Notes: a model not told the origin generated them from the sequence alone. A DNA stretch of 64,000 nt from Petaurus breviceps papuanus (GCA_028583685.1 JAMXIF010000002.1:62229627-62293626), one strand, 5' to 3'; counted from the first letter of the stretch, positions 35,145 through 48,130 are shown. Numbers and translations are program-made.

Positions 35145-36131
35145 GGCATGGAACAGGAGGAAAACAGTGAAGTTAGAACTCCTGCACCAAAAGCTTCAAA
35201 GGAAAATACAAGCTGGTTACAGGCCATAAGAGGACCTTAAGAAGCAGATAAGAGAAGTGGACGAAAAATTGGGAAGAGAAATGAGAACAATGCAAGAAAA
35301 TTATGAAATGAGAGTCAACAGCCTGACTGAAGAAAATAATACCTTAAAAAACAGACTGACTCAAATGGCAAAGGAGGCTCAAAAAGGCAACGAGGAGAAG
35401 AATGCCTTAAAAAGTTGAATTTGTCAGATGGAAAAAGAATCTCAAAAGCTCAATGAGGAGAATCATTGCTTCAGAATTAGATTGGAGCAAATGGAAGCTA
35501 ATGGCTTTATGAGAAATCAAGATGCTGTCAAATAGATCCAAACAAATGAAAGAATAGAAGGCAATGTGAAATATCTCATGGGAAAAACCACTGACCTGGA
35601 AAATAGATCCAGGAGAGATAATTTAAAAATTATTGGACTACCTGAAAGCCATGACCAAAGTAAGAACCTAGAAAGCATCCTCCAGGAAGTTCTCAAAGAA
35701 AACTGCCCTGATGTTTTAGAGCAAGAGGGCAAAATAGAGGTTGAAAGAATCCACCGATCACCTCCTGAAAAAGATCCCAAAAAGAAAACTCCTAGGAATA
35801 TTATAGCCAGTTCTGGAATTCCCAGATTAAGGAGAGAATATTACAAGCAGCCAGGAAGAAACAATTTGAATATTGTGGAAACACAATCAGGATAATCCAG
35901 GATCTGGCAGCTTCTACACTGAGGGATCGAAGAGCTTGGAATGTGATATTCCGGAGGTCAAGGGAGCTGGGATTAAAACCAAGAGTCACCTACCCAGCAA
36001 AACTGAGTATCATGTTTCAGGGGAAAATATGGTCATTTAGTGGAATAGAGGACTTTCAAGCATTCTTGCTGAGAAAAACAGAGTTGAACAGAAAATTTGA
36101 CATTCAGATACAAGAAGCAAGAGAAGCATGA
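35070..36131 (+). pseudogene. L1-type ORF1 of HAL1-like copy 2, broken
   Basis: Starts MSRQRKQSRQKIPTLHSYFG. Next comes a coiled-coil-like stretch (35240-35560), then an RNA-recognition-like part with DNLKIIGLPESHD (35617-35655) and IHRSPPEKDPKKKTPRNIIA. The C-terminal domain carries LKPRVTYPAKLS and a GKIWSF turn (35943-36131), matching the human L1 ORF1p pattern PRISYPAKLS..GEIKSF. About 353 codons if read end to end, close to the usual 338-360. In-frame stops and shifts break it into open pieces 35058-35240, 35566-35895 and 35943-36131. Confidence 0.8.
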
Positions 36132-36256
36132 GAAGGTAAACAGGGAAAAGAAATCATAAGGAACTTATCAGAGTTGAACTATTAACATTCCTATATGGAA
36201 AAACAATAATTTTAACTTATGAAACTTTTCTCAGTAGTTGAAGGGATTAGAAATAT

Positions 36257-36300
36257 ATATATACATATACATGTATATATATGTATATATATATATGTCT
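36257..36300. repeat. TA/CATA microsatellite after ORF1 of copy 2
   Basis: A tatata/catata tract at the same element position as in copies 1 and 3. Confidence 0.8.
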
Positions 36301-36904
36301 TTATGAGGGTATGCAGGCATATGAATACATATGTGAATGTGTGTATATACATTTACAGGTATACATAGATAGAGGGCACGGGACCAATTTAACAGGAAGG
36401 GATGATACTTAAAAGGTGAAATTGAGAGGAGTATAATGAGAGGAGATGGGGAGAGACAGATTGGGGCAAACTATCTCACACAGAAGAGGCAAGGGAAAAT
36501 GGTTGCAATAGAGGGGAAGAATAGGAGGGCAGAAGGGAATGGGTCAACCTTATTCCTATTGAATCTGGCTTGAGGAGGGAGGGAAATACACACTAAATAG
36601 GGGATCTCACCCTCCAGGAGAATGGGGGGGGAGGGGATTAGAGGGGGCATGATGGAAGGGAGGGCAGGCTGCGGGGGGGAGGGAAGTTGGAAGCACCCAT
36701 TTTTGAAAAGGGACAGGATCAAAGTAGAGAATAGAACGGGTGGGAGGGAAATGTAGTCAGTCTTTTACAATATATCTACTATGTTATTGTTTTGCATTAG
36801 CCGCACATGTACAACCTATACTGAACTTCTTGTCTCCCCAGTGGGGGTGGGTGGCGGGGGGGAAGGGAATGAATCTGGGATTGAAAGTTTTAAAATCAAA
36901 TATT

Positions 36905-36920
36905 CAAATATATATATATA

Positions 36921-36965
<45 letters not shown>
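36905..36965. repeat. (TA)n(TG)n(TA)n microsatellite in the 3' region of copy 2
   Basis: Alternating TA with a central TG run. Copy 1 has a shorter TA run at the matching place (12265-12280); copy 3 has none, so the repeat arose or grew separately in copies. Confidence 0.85.
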
Positions 36966-37213
36966 TATTATTAATACCATCTTACATGTAATTAAGAAAT
37001 GGGATGTACAGGCACTGAGGCATAGAGATCCTCTGGAAAAGTCGAAACGGGTATGGGAGAAAATATGGGAGAGAGCAGATTGGAGGTAGGGATATCCTGT
37101 GGGACTGCTGTTTTGGGGGGATGGGTGGGGGAAAAATGGGGAGAAAATTTGTAACTCAAAATCTGGTGGAAACGAATGATGTAAATCAGAAGTTAATAAA
37201 GCATTAAAAAAAA

Positions 37214-37402
37214 CATCCTTATGATAACTTTAAGAGATAGGTGTTATTATTATCCCCATTTCACAGATGAGAAAATGAGACAAGCAGAGATGAAGTGACT
37301 TGCCCAGAGTCACACAGCTAACAAATGGCTGGGGTTGGATGTGAACTCACTTCTTCCTGACTCCAGACCCAATGCTCTATCTACTGCACCACCTAGTGGC
37401 CC
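37214..37402 (-). mobile_element. MIR-like SINE, right half
   Basis: Resumes after the duplicated CATCCTTATG: TATCCCCATTTCACAGATGAG..GACTTGCCCAGAGTCACACAGC..CTTCCTGACTCCAGACCC..CACCACCTAGTGGCCC. Confidence 0.8.
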
Positions 37403-37494
37403 AATAATGGCAGGATAGTGATGTATGCCAAGACTATTTTTAGATGAATTCCTCTGAGAAAAAAAAGAATGAGAATAAAGATAGTAAAATAGTA

Positions 37495-37750
37495 ATTCAT
37501 GTCCATTGACATTTAGATAGTACAGTAATACAGCCAGGAAGTTCTGAGTTGGAAGTCTGCCTCATACTTTCTAGATATGTGACCTTAACTTCATTCATTC
37601 TTAGTTTTCTCTTTTGTAAAATGATGATAATAATAACTCCTGCCTTTTAAGTTTGTTGTAGGGCTGAAATAAAATAATAACTTTAAAATGATCTGTAAAT
37701 CTTAAAGTACTTTATACATGCTACTTATTATGATATTATTATTAACAACA
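37495..37750 (+). mobile_element. MIR-like SINE
   Basis: GATAGTACAGTAATACAGCC..GATATGTGACC..TTTGTAAAATGATGATAATAATAAC..TCTGTAAATCTTAAAGTAC. Confidence 0.65.
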
Positions 37751-38007
37751 ATACTAATAAGGTACTTTTTAAAGTCAACAAAGTGCTGTTTGAATATATC
37801 ATTTTATGTTAAGTGCTTCATGACATACAAACATTTGTTTATTTTCTTCTATTATTATTTTTTCTGGGTGAGAAGATAGATTCTTGCTCTCTGCTTTCAT
37901 ACACAGGCAATTCCTATACTAGCCATTGGCCTGGATATTGATTTCTTCCTTATTCTAAGTCTCTGTGGACCATAGGACCAGATACGGATAAAAAGTAAAT
38001 ACATAAA

Positions 38008-38305
38008 AGGCTATGTGGTGCAATAGAAAGAACATTAGAGAATCTAGGGACCTAGGTTGGAAGAGGCCCAGGCTCTGCTAAGGATTACTTATAAGAGGAC
38101 AAACAAATCACAACCTACCCTGGAAAGATAACTGGCTCTGGAATCAGAGGATTTGGGTTCAAATCCCATTTCTGATCATTAACCCCTGACATTGGTTCAT
38201 TGCTTTACCCCCTCTGTCTTAGTTTCCTCATGTATAAAATGAGGGATTGTACTGGATGACATCTGAGGCCCATTACAGCTTTATATCTATAATTCTATGA
38301 CCTAT
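38008..38305 (+). mobile_element. MIR fragment followed by MIR3-like SINE
   Basis: 38008-38110: GGCTATGTGGTGCAATAGAAAG. 38126-38305: CTGGCTCTGGAATCAGAGG..GTTCAAATCCCATTTCTG..GAGGGATTGTACTGGATGACATCTGAGGCCCATTACAGC..AATTCTATGA. Confidence 0.65.
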
Positions 38306-38518
38306 AAAATCCTGTATTTCTCTGCCATGAGAATTATTGTGCAATCTGCCTGTCTTCTTGTGAAGAAAGTAATTTGCTCACCTTCAAGTATTCTTTGTAT
38401 GTGCTAGTATTATCTAGGTCAGATAGGTTTTTAGGAATAATCTGTCTGTACACATCTCCATCACGGCCATAATTACAACATCGGGGCTCTAAAAACCAAG
38501 CCATTTTAGATTATTCAC

Positions 38519-39640
<1,122 letters not shown>

Positions 39641-39745
39641 TCCCACTCCAGTACCTCATCAAGGTATCCTAAATTCTGAAACACAATGCTAGTGGAGGGA
39701 AATCTCTGAAAGGCCCTACCTGGTTGGAACTGCTATTATGTAGAC

Positions 39746-39955
39746 CTGGTCAATAGTGTGTGACGAGATGCTTGGGGAAGGCCATTGTCAAATTGGATAC
39801 CAAATGATGAATTCTATCAAGATGGAAAGACTATTGTGTGTGCCTAGAAGACAATAGAGTATGATCTGAGAAGATGTTTAGGGAGGGCCATTGACCATTT
39901 TGGTTACAGGTTGATGAATACCAGGAATATAATATCTATGAAAGATGACCGTTAG
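39746..39955. repeat. Diverged tandem duplication, ~102-bp period
   Basis: CAATAGTGTGTGACGAGATG-CTTGGGGAAGGCCATTG..GATACCAAATGATGAAT (39751-39815) parallels CAATAGAGTATGATCTGAGAAGATG..TTAGGGAGGGCCATTG..GTTACAGGTTGATGAAT (39852-39920). Two clear units; a third before 39745 is doubtful. Confidence 0.55.
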
Positions 39956-40164
39956 TGAAATGATTAACTGCACCAATATAACCATTAATTCTTGAAGTGT
40001 GGACATTAGGAATAGAAGGATATATGTGTATATGTGTGATCATTGTATTAGATGCTAAAGTGGTGGTGGTGGGGAAAGTTGCAGTTCTATCTTTCTTAAT
40101 TTCAGGATGTCAGAATAACTTTGTTGAATTATGCTGTAGTTTATTGTTTCTTTTATAATTTATC

Positions 40165-40560
40165 AGAATCATAAACCTATAGATTTTTCAAGCTGGGAGT
40201 GATGTTAGGGATCATCTTTTTCAACCCTCTCATTTTACAGATTAATAAACTGAGACTTAGAGAAATTTAGGGGCTGGTTCCACAACTGGTTAATGAAGGA
40301 GTAAGAGTGAATAGCAGTGTCCTATTCTCAATTGAGTGCTTTTTTTCCCCACTGACCGTGCATAAGCATCAATATCATTGTGTGTATTAGAATGTGAGAG
40401 AATGTGAGATTGACTGTGTGTTGCAAAAACAATACACTGTATTTATATAGGTTCTTTTCTCATAGAGTTCAAATATTATTCATCCCTCCATTATTATCAC
40501 AACAGACTTGGGAAGAAAGGTGCTAGGGAATGAAAGCTTTATAGGACAGGTGGGGAAATA
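40165..40560 (-). mobile_element. L3/MIR3 fragment and a MIR fragment
   Basis: 40165-40335: AATCATAAACCTATAG..CAAGCTGGGAGTGATG..CTCTCATTTTACAGATTAATAAACTGAGAC. 40435-40560: TACACTGTATTTATATAGG and a worn MIR end. Confidence 0.55.
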
Positions 40561-41194
40561 AAGACACTCCTAGACTGTGTGACCTTCAAAAAAATTTGGC
40601 CAGGGCTACTTGGTATGACTTTAACAGAGCCTAATCCAATATTTAACCCACTAGATTTTTTTCCCCTCATAAATGCACATAAGAATGGAGGTGGGCTGGA
40701 GGAATAAGGACAGCATAACTGGTCAGTTAATAGACCTGTCCACAGATCATACCACTTTGGAAGCATTGAAAACTTACAGGTGCCCAAACTGAGCTCTGAA
40801 AGCAGTAGTACATAAAAAACAAAAGTTAACATTAGACATCTCCCTGAGAAGTGAACAGAACCCCAAACTATCATAAAGTCTAAAGTCAATAAATAGGCTG
40901 GGGGTAATGAACAAACAACAGCAACAACCACAACCAACAATTAAAAAAATACTACTCTGGTGACGAGGAAGCTCAAGACACAAATTCAGAAGACAAAAAT
41001 GACTTGAAAACATCAACAAGCAAATACTCAAAGAAGAAATATAAGCTTAAGAAAAACTACTAGAAGAGTTAAAGAAAGAGATTTTTTATAAGAGTAAAAA
41101 AATTTAAACAAGAGTGGTAGAGAAAATTGGGAAAAGAAATGAGAGCTGTGCAAAAAATATGAAAAAAAAGAATTAATAGCTTTGTTAAAAAGGC

Positions 41195-41290
41195 TCTCTA
41201 GGCAGATAGATGGTCCAATCAATGGAATGAGGGCCTGGAGTCAGGAAGACTCATCTTCCTGAGGTCAAATCTGGCTTCAGACACTAGCAG
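41195..41290 (+). mobile_element. Partial tRNA-derived SINE inside the old L1
   Basis: Reads AGGCAGATAGATGGTCCAAT..GGAGTCAGGAAGACTCATC..AAATCTGGCTTCAGACACTAGC, the head of a MAR1/WSINE-like SINE, broken off where a second SINE begins. Confidence 0.7.
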
Positions 41291-41570
41291 AAGCAGTTAA
41301 GTGCTGCAGCTGATAGATCACCAGCTCTGGGGTCGAAAAGACCTGAGTTCAAATCCAGCTTCAGACACTTAATAGCTGTGTGACCCTGGGCAAGTAATTT
41401 AACCATATTGGTTTCAGTTTCCTCATCAATAAAATGAGCTGGAGAAGGATATAGTAAGTCACACCAATATCTTTGCCAAGAAAAGACCAAAATGGGGTCA
41501 TGAAGAGTGACTAAAAGCATGTGACTAAAAGAGTGACTAAGATGTGACTAAAAATGACTGAAAAACAAAA
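41291..41570 (+). mobile_element. MAR1/WSINE-like SINE inside the old L1
   Basis: Has the tRNA-like head (GAGTTCAAATCCAGCTTCAG; TGTGTGACCCTGGGCAAGT), then CCTCATC..AAAATGAGCTGGAGAAGG, CTTTGCCAAGAAAAGACC and AAATGGGGTCATGAAGAGTGACT, then an A-rich tail. It abuts a partial SINE of the same type, so two insertions landed in nearly the same place. Confidence 0.8.
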
Positions 41571-44500
41571 AAAAAAACAAAAGAAGTACAAAACAATACT
41601 GAATAAATAATTCCTTAAAATTTATAATAGGACAAATGGTAAAAGAGGTCCAAAACCTCACAGAATAAAATGTCTTTAAAAGTTAGGATTGTTCAAGTGG
41701 AAGTTACTGAGTGACTCCATTAGATATCAAGTAACAATAAAACAAAGTGAAGAACTGACAAAAATAGAAGAAAAGGTAAAATATCTAATAAGAAAAATAA
41801 CCAAACTAGATCCTTACCCAGATATTTTAGAAATGGAAGGCAAAGTAGAAATTGAAAAAAAAAATCCCATTGATTATCACCTGAAAGAAATCCCAATATA
41901 AAAGCTCCTTAGGAAATTATAGCCAAAATACACAACTCCTTTGTCAAGGAGAAAAAAAAAACATCAAGAAAGAAAAAAAATTCAAGGACCTTGGAATCAT
42001 AATCAGGATCACACAAGATTTAGCTCCTATATACTCTATTTACCATCTATAAAGGAATAGAGGGCTTAATTTATGATGTTCCTGAACCAAAGGAGTTGGG
42101 ATTACATCTCAAAATAACTTATCCAGTAAAACTAAGTATAATCCTACAGAAGAACAAAAAAGGATATTTAATGAAATTGAGGAATTTTAAATATTCCTAA
42201 TTGAAATAACAGAGATGAATGGAAAAACTTAATATTCAAACATGAAATGTGGGAGAACCATAACAAGGTAAACATGAGTGAGAAGTCATAAGGACTAAAC
42301 AAGGTTAAACTATTTATATTCTTATATGAGAAGATGATACATCTAACTCCTCAGTTATCACCAACAATAGTCTGAGTAGGAATCTACTAAGACAGAAGGC
42401 CTAGGTATTAGTCTATTATGTTGGGATTATCTCAAAAGAAGAATGCATATGTGAGAAAGGGGATTTATTGAGAGAGATGTGGAAAGAGAGAAAGAATGGA
42501 GAAATTATTTCAGATAGTGTGCTGCAGATTATTATTATTCTTTCCTCTGTTATGCAATAGAGAAGAGAATGGAGGGGACCAGGCAATACTTGAACCTCAT
42601 TTCCATCTGAACTGTTTCAAAGTGGGAAGAATACACATACACACACAGTTGGATACAGAAATTCATCTTGCCCAACAGGGAAATAGTTGTGAAAGTGGTT
42701 AAGAGAGATGGGGGTGGTGGTAGGGAAGATAAGGGGGAGAGTAGATTAAGGAAGATAGGGGTCAGAAGCAAAACATATTCTTGAGGAGGGGACAGGGAAA
42801 CAAGAAAATGCTAAGTATAAGATAATAATATAGAGGGAAATATAGTTATAAATCATAAATATGAATGTGAATATAATGAATTTATGCAGAAATGGAAGAG
42901 GATAGCAGAAAGGATTAGAAACTAGACTTCAACAATTAGTTTTTCTATGTGTGTTTCTTATAGAAACATATACACATATAGTTAAAATAAGAAACTGGAT
43001 CAGACTCTATTATGCTTCAACTGAAGTAAAAAAAACGAGAGATACAATCATAATCTCAGATTAGGAAAAAAAATAGACCCAAGTAAAAGAGATAAAGAAA
43101 CAACACTTTCCTAGAAGGTATAATAAATACTAAATTAATATCAATACTTCACCAAATGGTATAGAATCCAAGTTCTTGAAGTAAAAGTTAAATTAATTAT
43201 AGGAAGAAATAGTAAAACTGTAATAGTGGGGAACCCCAATTTGCCTCTCTTAGATCTAGATAAATTTAATCATAAAATAAACAACAAAGAAATTAAAGAG
43301 ATGAATAGAATTTCAGAAAAGTGAGATATGCTAGACCTCTGAAAAATATTGAATGGGAATAGAAAGTGGTATTCATATTTCTTAACTATGCATGGCACCT
43401 TCACAAAAACTGACCATGTATCAGGGCATAAAACCCTCACAAATATGCAGAAAAACAGAAGTATTAAATGTTTTTTTTTCTGACAATAACTCAATAAAAT
43501 TGCATTCAATTGAAGTGTAGATTAAAATTAATTGGAAACTAAATAACCTAATCCTAAAGAAAGAGTTGGTCAAAGAACAAATTATAGAAACTGTCAATAA
43601 TTTAATTAAAGATAATGATAATAATGAGACAACAAACCATAATTTCTTGGTTGCAGCCAAAGCAGTACTTAGGGAAAATTTTTTATCTATAAATGCATAC
43701 AACACTAAAAGAGAGCAAGAAAATATCAACAAATTGGATACGCACCAAAAAAAATCCCTAGAAAAGCTAAATTAAACACAAAATAGAAACCTGAAAAACC
43801 AGAGAAAAAATGATTAAATTAAAAGTAAAAAACATAATAAATAAAATCCAGTTTTTTAAGAATTTATAAAATAGATAAACCTTTGGTCAATTTGATTAAA
43901 AATTGCCAGTATCACAAATGAAAAATAGTGAAATCATAACCAAAGAAGATGTAATAAAAACAATTATTAGGAACATTTTTGTTCCAACTATATGCCAACA
44001 AAACTAACAAACATAAATTAAAAAAAACTATAAAATATGTTTTACAGATTAACTGAACAGGAAATAGAATACTTAAAGAAATTTATCTTAGAAAAATAAA
44101 TTTAATGAATATAGCATATATTCATTACATAGAATATATAATAATATACAATATATATTATAAGATAGAATTTATTCATTATATAGAATCCATATAGAAG
44201 TAAAACAACAGCAACAACAAAGTCCAGAGAGATTTATGAATGAATTCTACCAAATGTTTAAAGAATAATTAAATTCTAGTATTACATAAATTGTTTGAGA
44301 AAACAGGTAAAGAAGGAGTCCTACAAAATTCTTTTTATTATACAAATATTATATGGAAACCTAAACCAGGGAGAGCCAAACAGAGACAGAAAACTATAGA
44401 CTAATTTCTCTAAAGAATGTTGATGCAGAAAAATTTTAAAAAATACTATTAATGAAATTTCAACAATATATCACAAAGGTCACACACTATGGCAGGTTAA

Positions 44501-46748
44501 ATATATACCAGGAATGCAGAGCTGATTCAACATTAGGAAAATTATGAACATAATTGATCACATCAATAAATAGAAAATAAAAAAATAAAAGAATCATGAT
44601 TGCTTCAATAGATGCACAAAAAGCTTTTGACAAAATACAACACTTATTTCTATAAAAACACTAGAAGGCATGACAATCAACAAAGCTTTCCTTAAAATAA
44701 CAAGTAGTATCTATCTAACACCAAGAGCAAACATTATACATAATGCAGATTAGAAGCCTTTTCAATAACAGCAGAGGTGAAGCAAGGATGTCCATTATCA
44801 CCATTATGGTTCAACATAGCATTAGAAATACTAGCTGTAGCAATGAGACAAGGAAAAAAAATGAACGAATAAACATTGGTAATGAGGAAACAAAACTATT
44901 GTTTTTTTGCAATGATATGATTATTTACTTAGAGAACCCTAGAGAGTCAACTAAAAAAAAACACAGTTGGAACAATTAGCAATGTCAGCAAACTTGCAAG
45001 ATTATAGAATAAACCCACATGAATCATCAGCATTTCTGTTTATTACCAGCAAATCCCAAGAGGAAGAAACAGAAAAAGGAATTCCATTTAAAATAACTAG
45101 AGATAATGTAAAAGACTTGGGATTCTGCCTGCCAACACACACATAGAAATTATATGAAAATGATTTTAAAATACTTCATGTAAACACAGATTTAAATGCC
45201 TGGAGAAATTAGTTGCTCATGGGTAGGTTAAACCAATATAATAAAAATGACAATAATACCTAAATTATATTTCCTTACTTATTCAGGGCCATACCAATTG
45301 AACTATCAATAATTTTATAGAGCTAGAAAAAATAATAACAAAATTCATCTGGAACAAAAGGACAAGAATGTCAAAGAAATTAATAAAAATGTGAAGGAAG
45401 GCAGCCTAGTAGTAATGGGTCTTGAATTATACAACAAAGCTTTAATCATCAAAAACAATTTGTTATTGAATAAGAAAAAGAATGCTTGGTTAGTGGAACA
45501 TATTTAGGCCCATATAGAAGCTAATGAGTACAGTAAACTAGTGTTTGATAAACCCAAAGATCCCAGCTACAGGGGGAAGAATTCACTATTTGCTAAACAC
45601 TACTGGTCAAACTGGAAGGTAGTCTGAGAAAACTCAGTGTAGACCAATATCTCACACAATATATGAAGATAAACTCACAATGGGTATATGATTTAGACAT
45701 AAAAATGTTATCATAAGCAAATTATGTGAGCATGGAAGAAATTACCTGTTACATCTATAGACAGGGAAAGATTTCTGACCTCAGAAATGATAGAAAGGAT
45801 CATGGGAGGTAAAGTGAATAATTCTGATTATGTAAAACTATAAAAACTATTGACAGTCATATGAAAAGTGCTCTAAATAACTAATATTTAGAGAAATGCA
45901 AATTAAAACAACTCTGAGGTATGATTTCACACCATCAAGTTGACTACAATGAAAGAAAAAGGAAAATAACAAATGCTAGAAGGGATGTGAGAAAATAGAT
46001 ACACTCATTGGAATTGTAAACTTGTTAAACCATTCTGTAAAATTTGAACTTTGTCCCCAAAGCTATTAAATTGTACATACCCTTTGACCAAATGATACAA
46101 CTACTAGTTCAATAACCCAAAGAGAAAAAAAGAGGAAAAGGACCCACATGTACAAAAATATTTACAGCAGTTCTTTTTATTGTGGCAAAGAATTAGAAAC
46201 TGAAGGGAGTGCCTATCAATTAGAAAATGACTGAACAAGTTAGATTATATGTAAGAATATGATGAAAAACTATTTTTATACAAGAATTAATGAAGGGGAT
46301 TAGCTTCAGAAAAACCTGGGAAGGCTTATGTGAACTGAAGCAAAGTGGAGTGAGCAGAACCAAATAAATTTACACAGTAAGCAATATGATTATGATAATT
46401 AACTCTGAAAGATTTAGTAGCTTTGATCAATGCCATGATGCACCACAATTCCACAGGACTCATAGTGAAAAATGCTATCCTCCTATAGAGAACTGATGAA
46501 TTCAGTGCAGATTGAATCATTTTTTTCTTCTTTTTCCTTTTTCTTGCTTCTTCCTTGTCCCTACTCTACCACCCCAACACATCTTCCCTCCTCCCAACCT
46601 CACCCCAAATATGGCATGGCTAATGTGGAAATTTGTTTTGCATAATTTTAGATTTGTAAGGGATTTTTTTTAATGGGTGGAGACTGGGGCAGGAAGAAGG
46701 AGGGAGAGAATTTAGAACTAAAAAATAACTAAACTTTATTTTTAAAAA

Positions 46749-47110
46749 ATTCTAATGTGCATTATGTCATTTTATCTTCAGAAGAAAACTACTGCAATAA
46801 GTAGGATAGGTATCTTTATCTCCAATTGACAAATTAGAAAACTTAGCTTGGGAAGTGTAAGTGATTTATATAGGATCACACAGTCCGGTCAGAGCTTTAA
46901 CCCAGATCTGCTAACTCCAATTATACACTCTTTCCGCTATACCAGTAGTCAGATCACACTCATATTGTCCACAAATTTATTTGTTCATTCATTCACAGAC
47001 ATTTCTTAACCATGTGCTTTATACAGTATATGGTGCTAGGCATTGTGGAAAAGACCAAGATTAAACAAAATATTCCTTCTGACATCAAGGAAATTGCAAT
47101 CTAGTATGAA
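46749..47110 (-). mobile_element. MIR-like SINE and L2 end fragment
   Basis: 46750-46950: minus-strand MIR (GACAAATTAGAAAACTTAGC..GGATCACACAGTCCGG..CGCTATACCAG). 46965-47110: CATTCATTCACAGACATTTC..GGTGCTAGGCATTGTGG, L2-like minus end. Confidence 0.55.
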
Positions 47111-47554
47111 TGGTAAAGTTTACACAAAAATATAGTAGAAATTGGAGTATTTTAAGTGAATAATTATCACAGTTTTCAATGCTAGATTCAAAGGGATTAT
47201 TGGTTTCAATGTAAGGTATTTGGATTATAAATTTACCTCTTTTGGTTTAAGCTACTAACTTAATTTAGCTAAAAGCTTCTAAAGTCATCTGATGCCACTT
47301 AACACCAGGAGAGAAGACCAGACAAGGGAAATGCATTTTACAAATAGAAAAAATGAACAAAACAAAAATAATTAATGAAATACTAAGCTTATGTTCTCCA
47401 TGGATAAGGATCTTATACTGGAATGAATAATGGCAGAAAGACTCCAGGACTTCCTCAGGATAATCGAGAGAGCATGGAAAATGTCTCTCTCATAACCAAA
47501 CTGAAGGGATGCCATGTGGTACATGTAATAGATACATTGCTGAAGAGGGAATCA

Positions 47555-47945
47555 TAGAACATGACTCTAAACTTGATTTGTCATTTACTACCTGTGTAGT
47601 AACATTTTGCAATTTACCTAACTTAGGTACCTCATTTTCATGGACCTCAGTTTCAATCACTTGCAAAATGAAGAAATTAGACTAGAAGACCTCTGAGGTT
47701 TCTTCAAATTCTAGCTAGGTGGAACAGTGGATAGAGCACTGGTTCCAGAGTCAGGAAGACCTGAGTTCAAATCCAGCTTCAGATGCATGACCCTGAGCAA
47801 GTCATATAACCTCTATTTCCCTCAGTTTCCTAATCTGTAAAATGAGTTGGAGAAGGAAATGGCAAACTACACTAGTATCTTTGCCAAGAAAAACTCATAT
47901 AGTGTCACAAAGAGTTGAACATGACCAAAGCAACTCAGAAACAAT
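47555..47945 (+). mobile_element. MIR3-like SINE then MAR1/WSINE-like SINE
   Basis: 47555-47705: CATTTACTACCTGTGTAG..TTAGACTAGAAGACCTCTGAGG. 47712-47945: TAGCTAGGTGGAACAGTGGATAGAGCACTGG..GAGTTCAAATCCAGC..AATGAGTTGGAGAAGGAAATGGC..TCTTTGCCAAGAAAAAC..AAAGAGTTGAACATGACC. Confidence 0.75.
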
Positions 47946-48034
47946 GAGTTTAAATGCCTGAGCTTGGGAACATCAGTTCATGGAGCTTCTGCATCTTTGG
48001 TTAGAGCATCCACCTCATTCCACTGTCTCAATTA

Positions 48035-48130
48035 CAGAATGTCATCATCTCTATCTCTCTGTGTCTCTGTCTGTTTCTGCCTCTTTGTCTCTGTCTCAGT
48101 CTTTGTGTTTTTGTGTCTCTGTCTTCCTGC
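48035..48130. repeat. CT-rich TCTC/TCTG/TTTG simple repeat
   Basis: Imperfect TCTCTGTGTCTCTGTCTGTTTCTG-type tract. Confidence 0.75.

Larger units (their letters stand above)
34360..37213 (+). mobile_element. HAL1-like retrotransposon, copy 2, full length and best preserved
   Basis: Starts GGGGCGGAGCCAAGATGGCGG and ends in an A run. A 10-bp target-site duplication CATCCTTATG flanks it (34350-34359 and 37214-37223). The parts are a GC-richer leader with CpGs (34360-35069), ORF1 (35070-36131), an AT microsatellite, a purine-rich 3' region, a second long TA/TG tract (36905-36965) and the conserved tail block (36985-37213). It lacks ORF2. It landed inside a minus-strand MIR-type SINE, whose halves resume on each side. 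Retained CpGs and fewer breaks suggest it is the youngest of the three. Confidence 0.88.
40600..46748 (+). mobile_element. Old, near full-length marsupial-type L1, heavily decayed
   Basis: Parts in order: a 5' leader (about 40600-40960), an ORF1 remnant (about 40960-42290) with EEKVKYLIRKITKL and PDILEMEGKVEIE (41770-41850), inter-ORF DNA (42300-42990), an ORF2 remnant (about 43020-46500), a 3' region and an A-rich tail (46735-46748). ORF2 signs are an endonuclease part (TKTDHVSGHKT about 43405), ETTNHNFLVAAKAVLRENF..INAY (43566-43775), a reverse transcriptase QGCP core (near 44785), ENPRES (about 44930), FDKPKDP and KINSQWV pieces, and the C-terminal IPFD and HMYKN pieces (46080-46160). The first part of the endonuclease was not recognised. 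Stops are numerous, so it is long dead. Two SINEs sit inside ORF1. The 5' boundary is uncertain by about 100 bp and no duplication was found. Confidence 0.75.

Noticed and set aside
40539-40940. 133-codon minus-strand frame
   Set aside because: Lies antisense to the old L1 leader and flanking MIR; no family likeness.
43421-43775. Frames on both strands as host genes
   Set aside because: The plus frame is L1 ORF2 (ETTNHNFLVAAKAVLRENF pattern); the minus one is its shadow.
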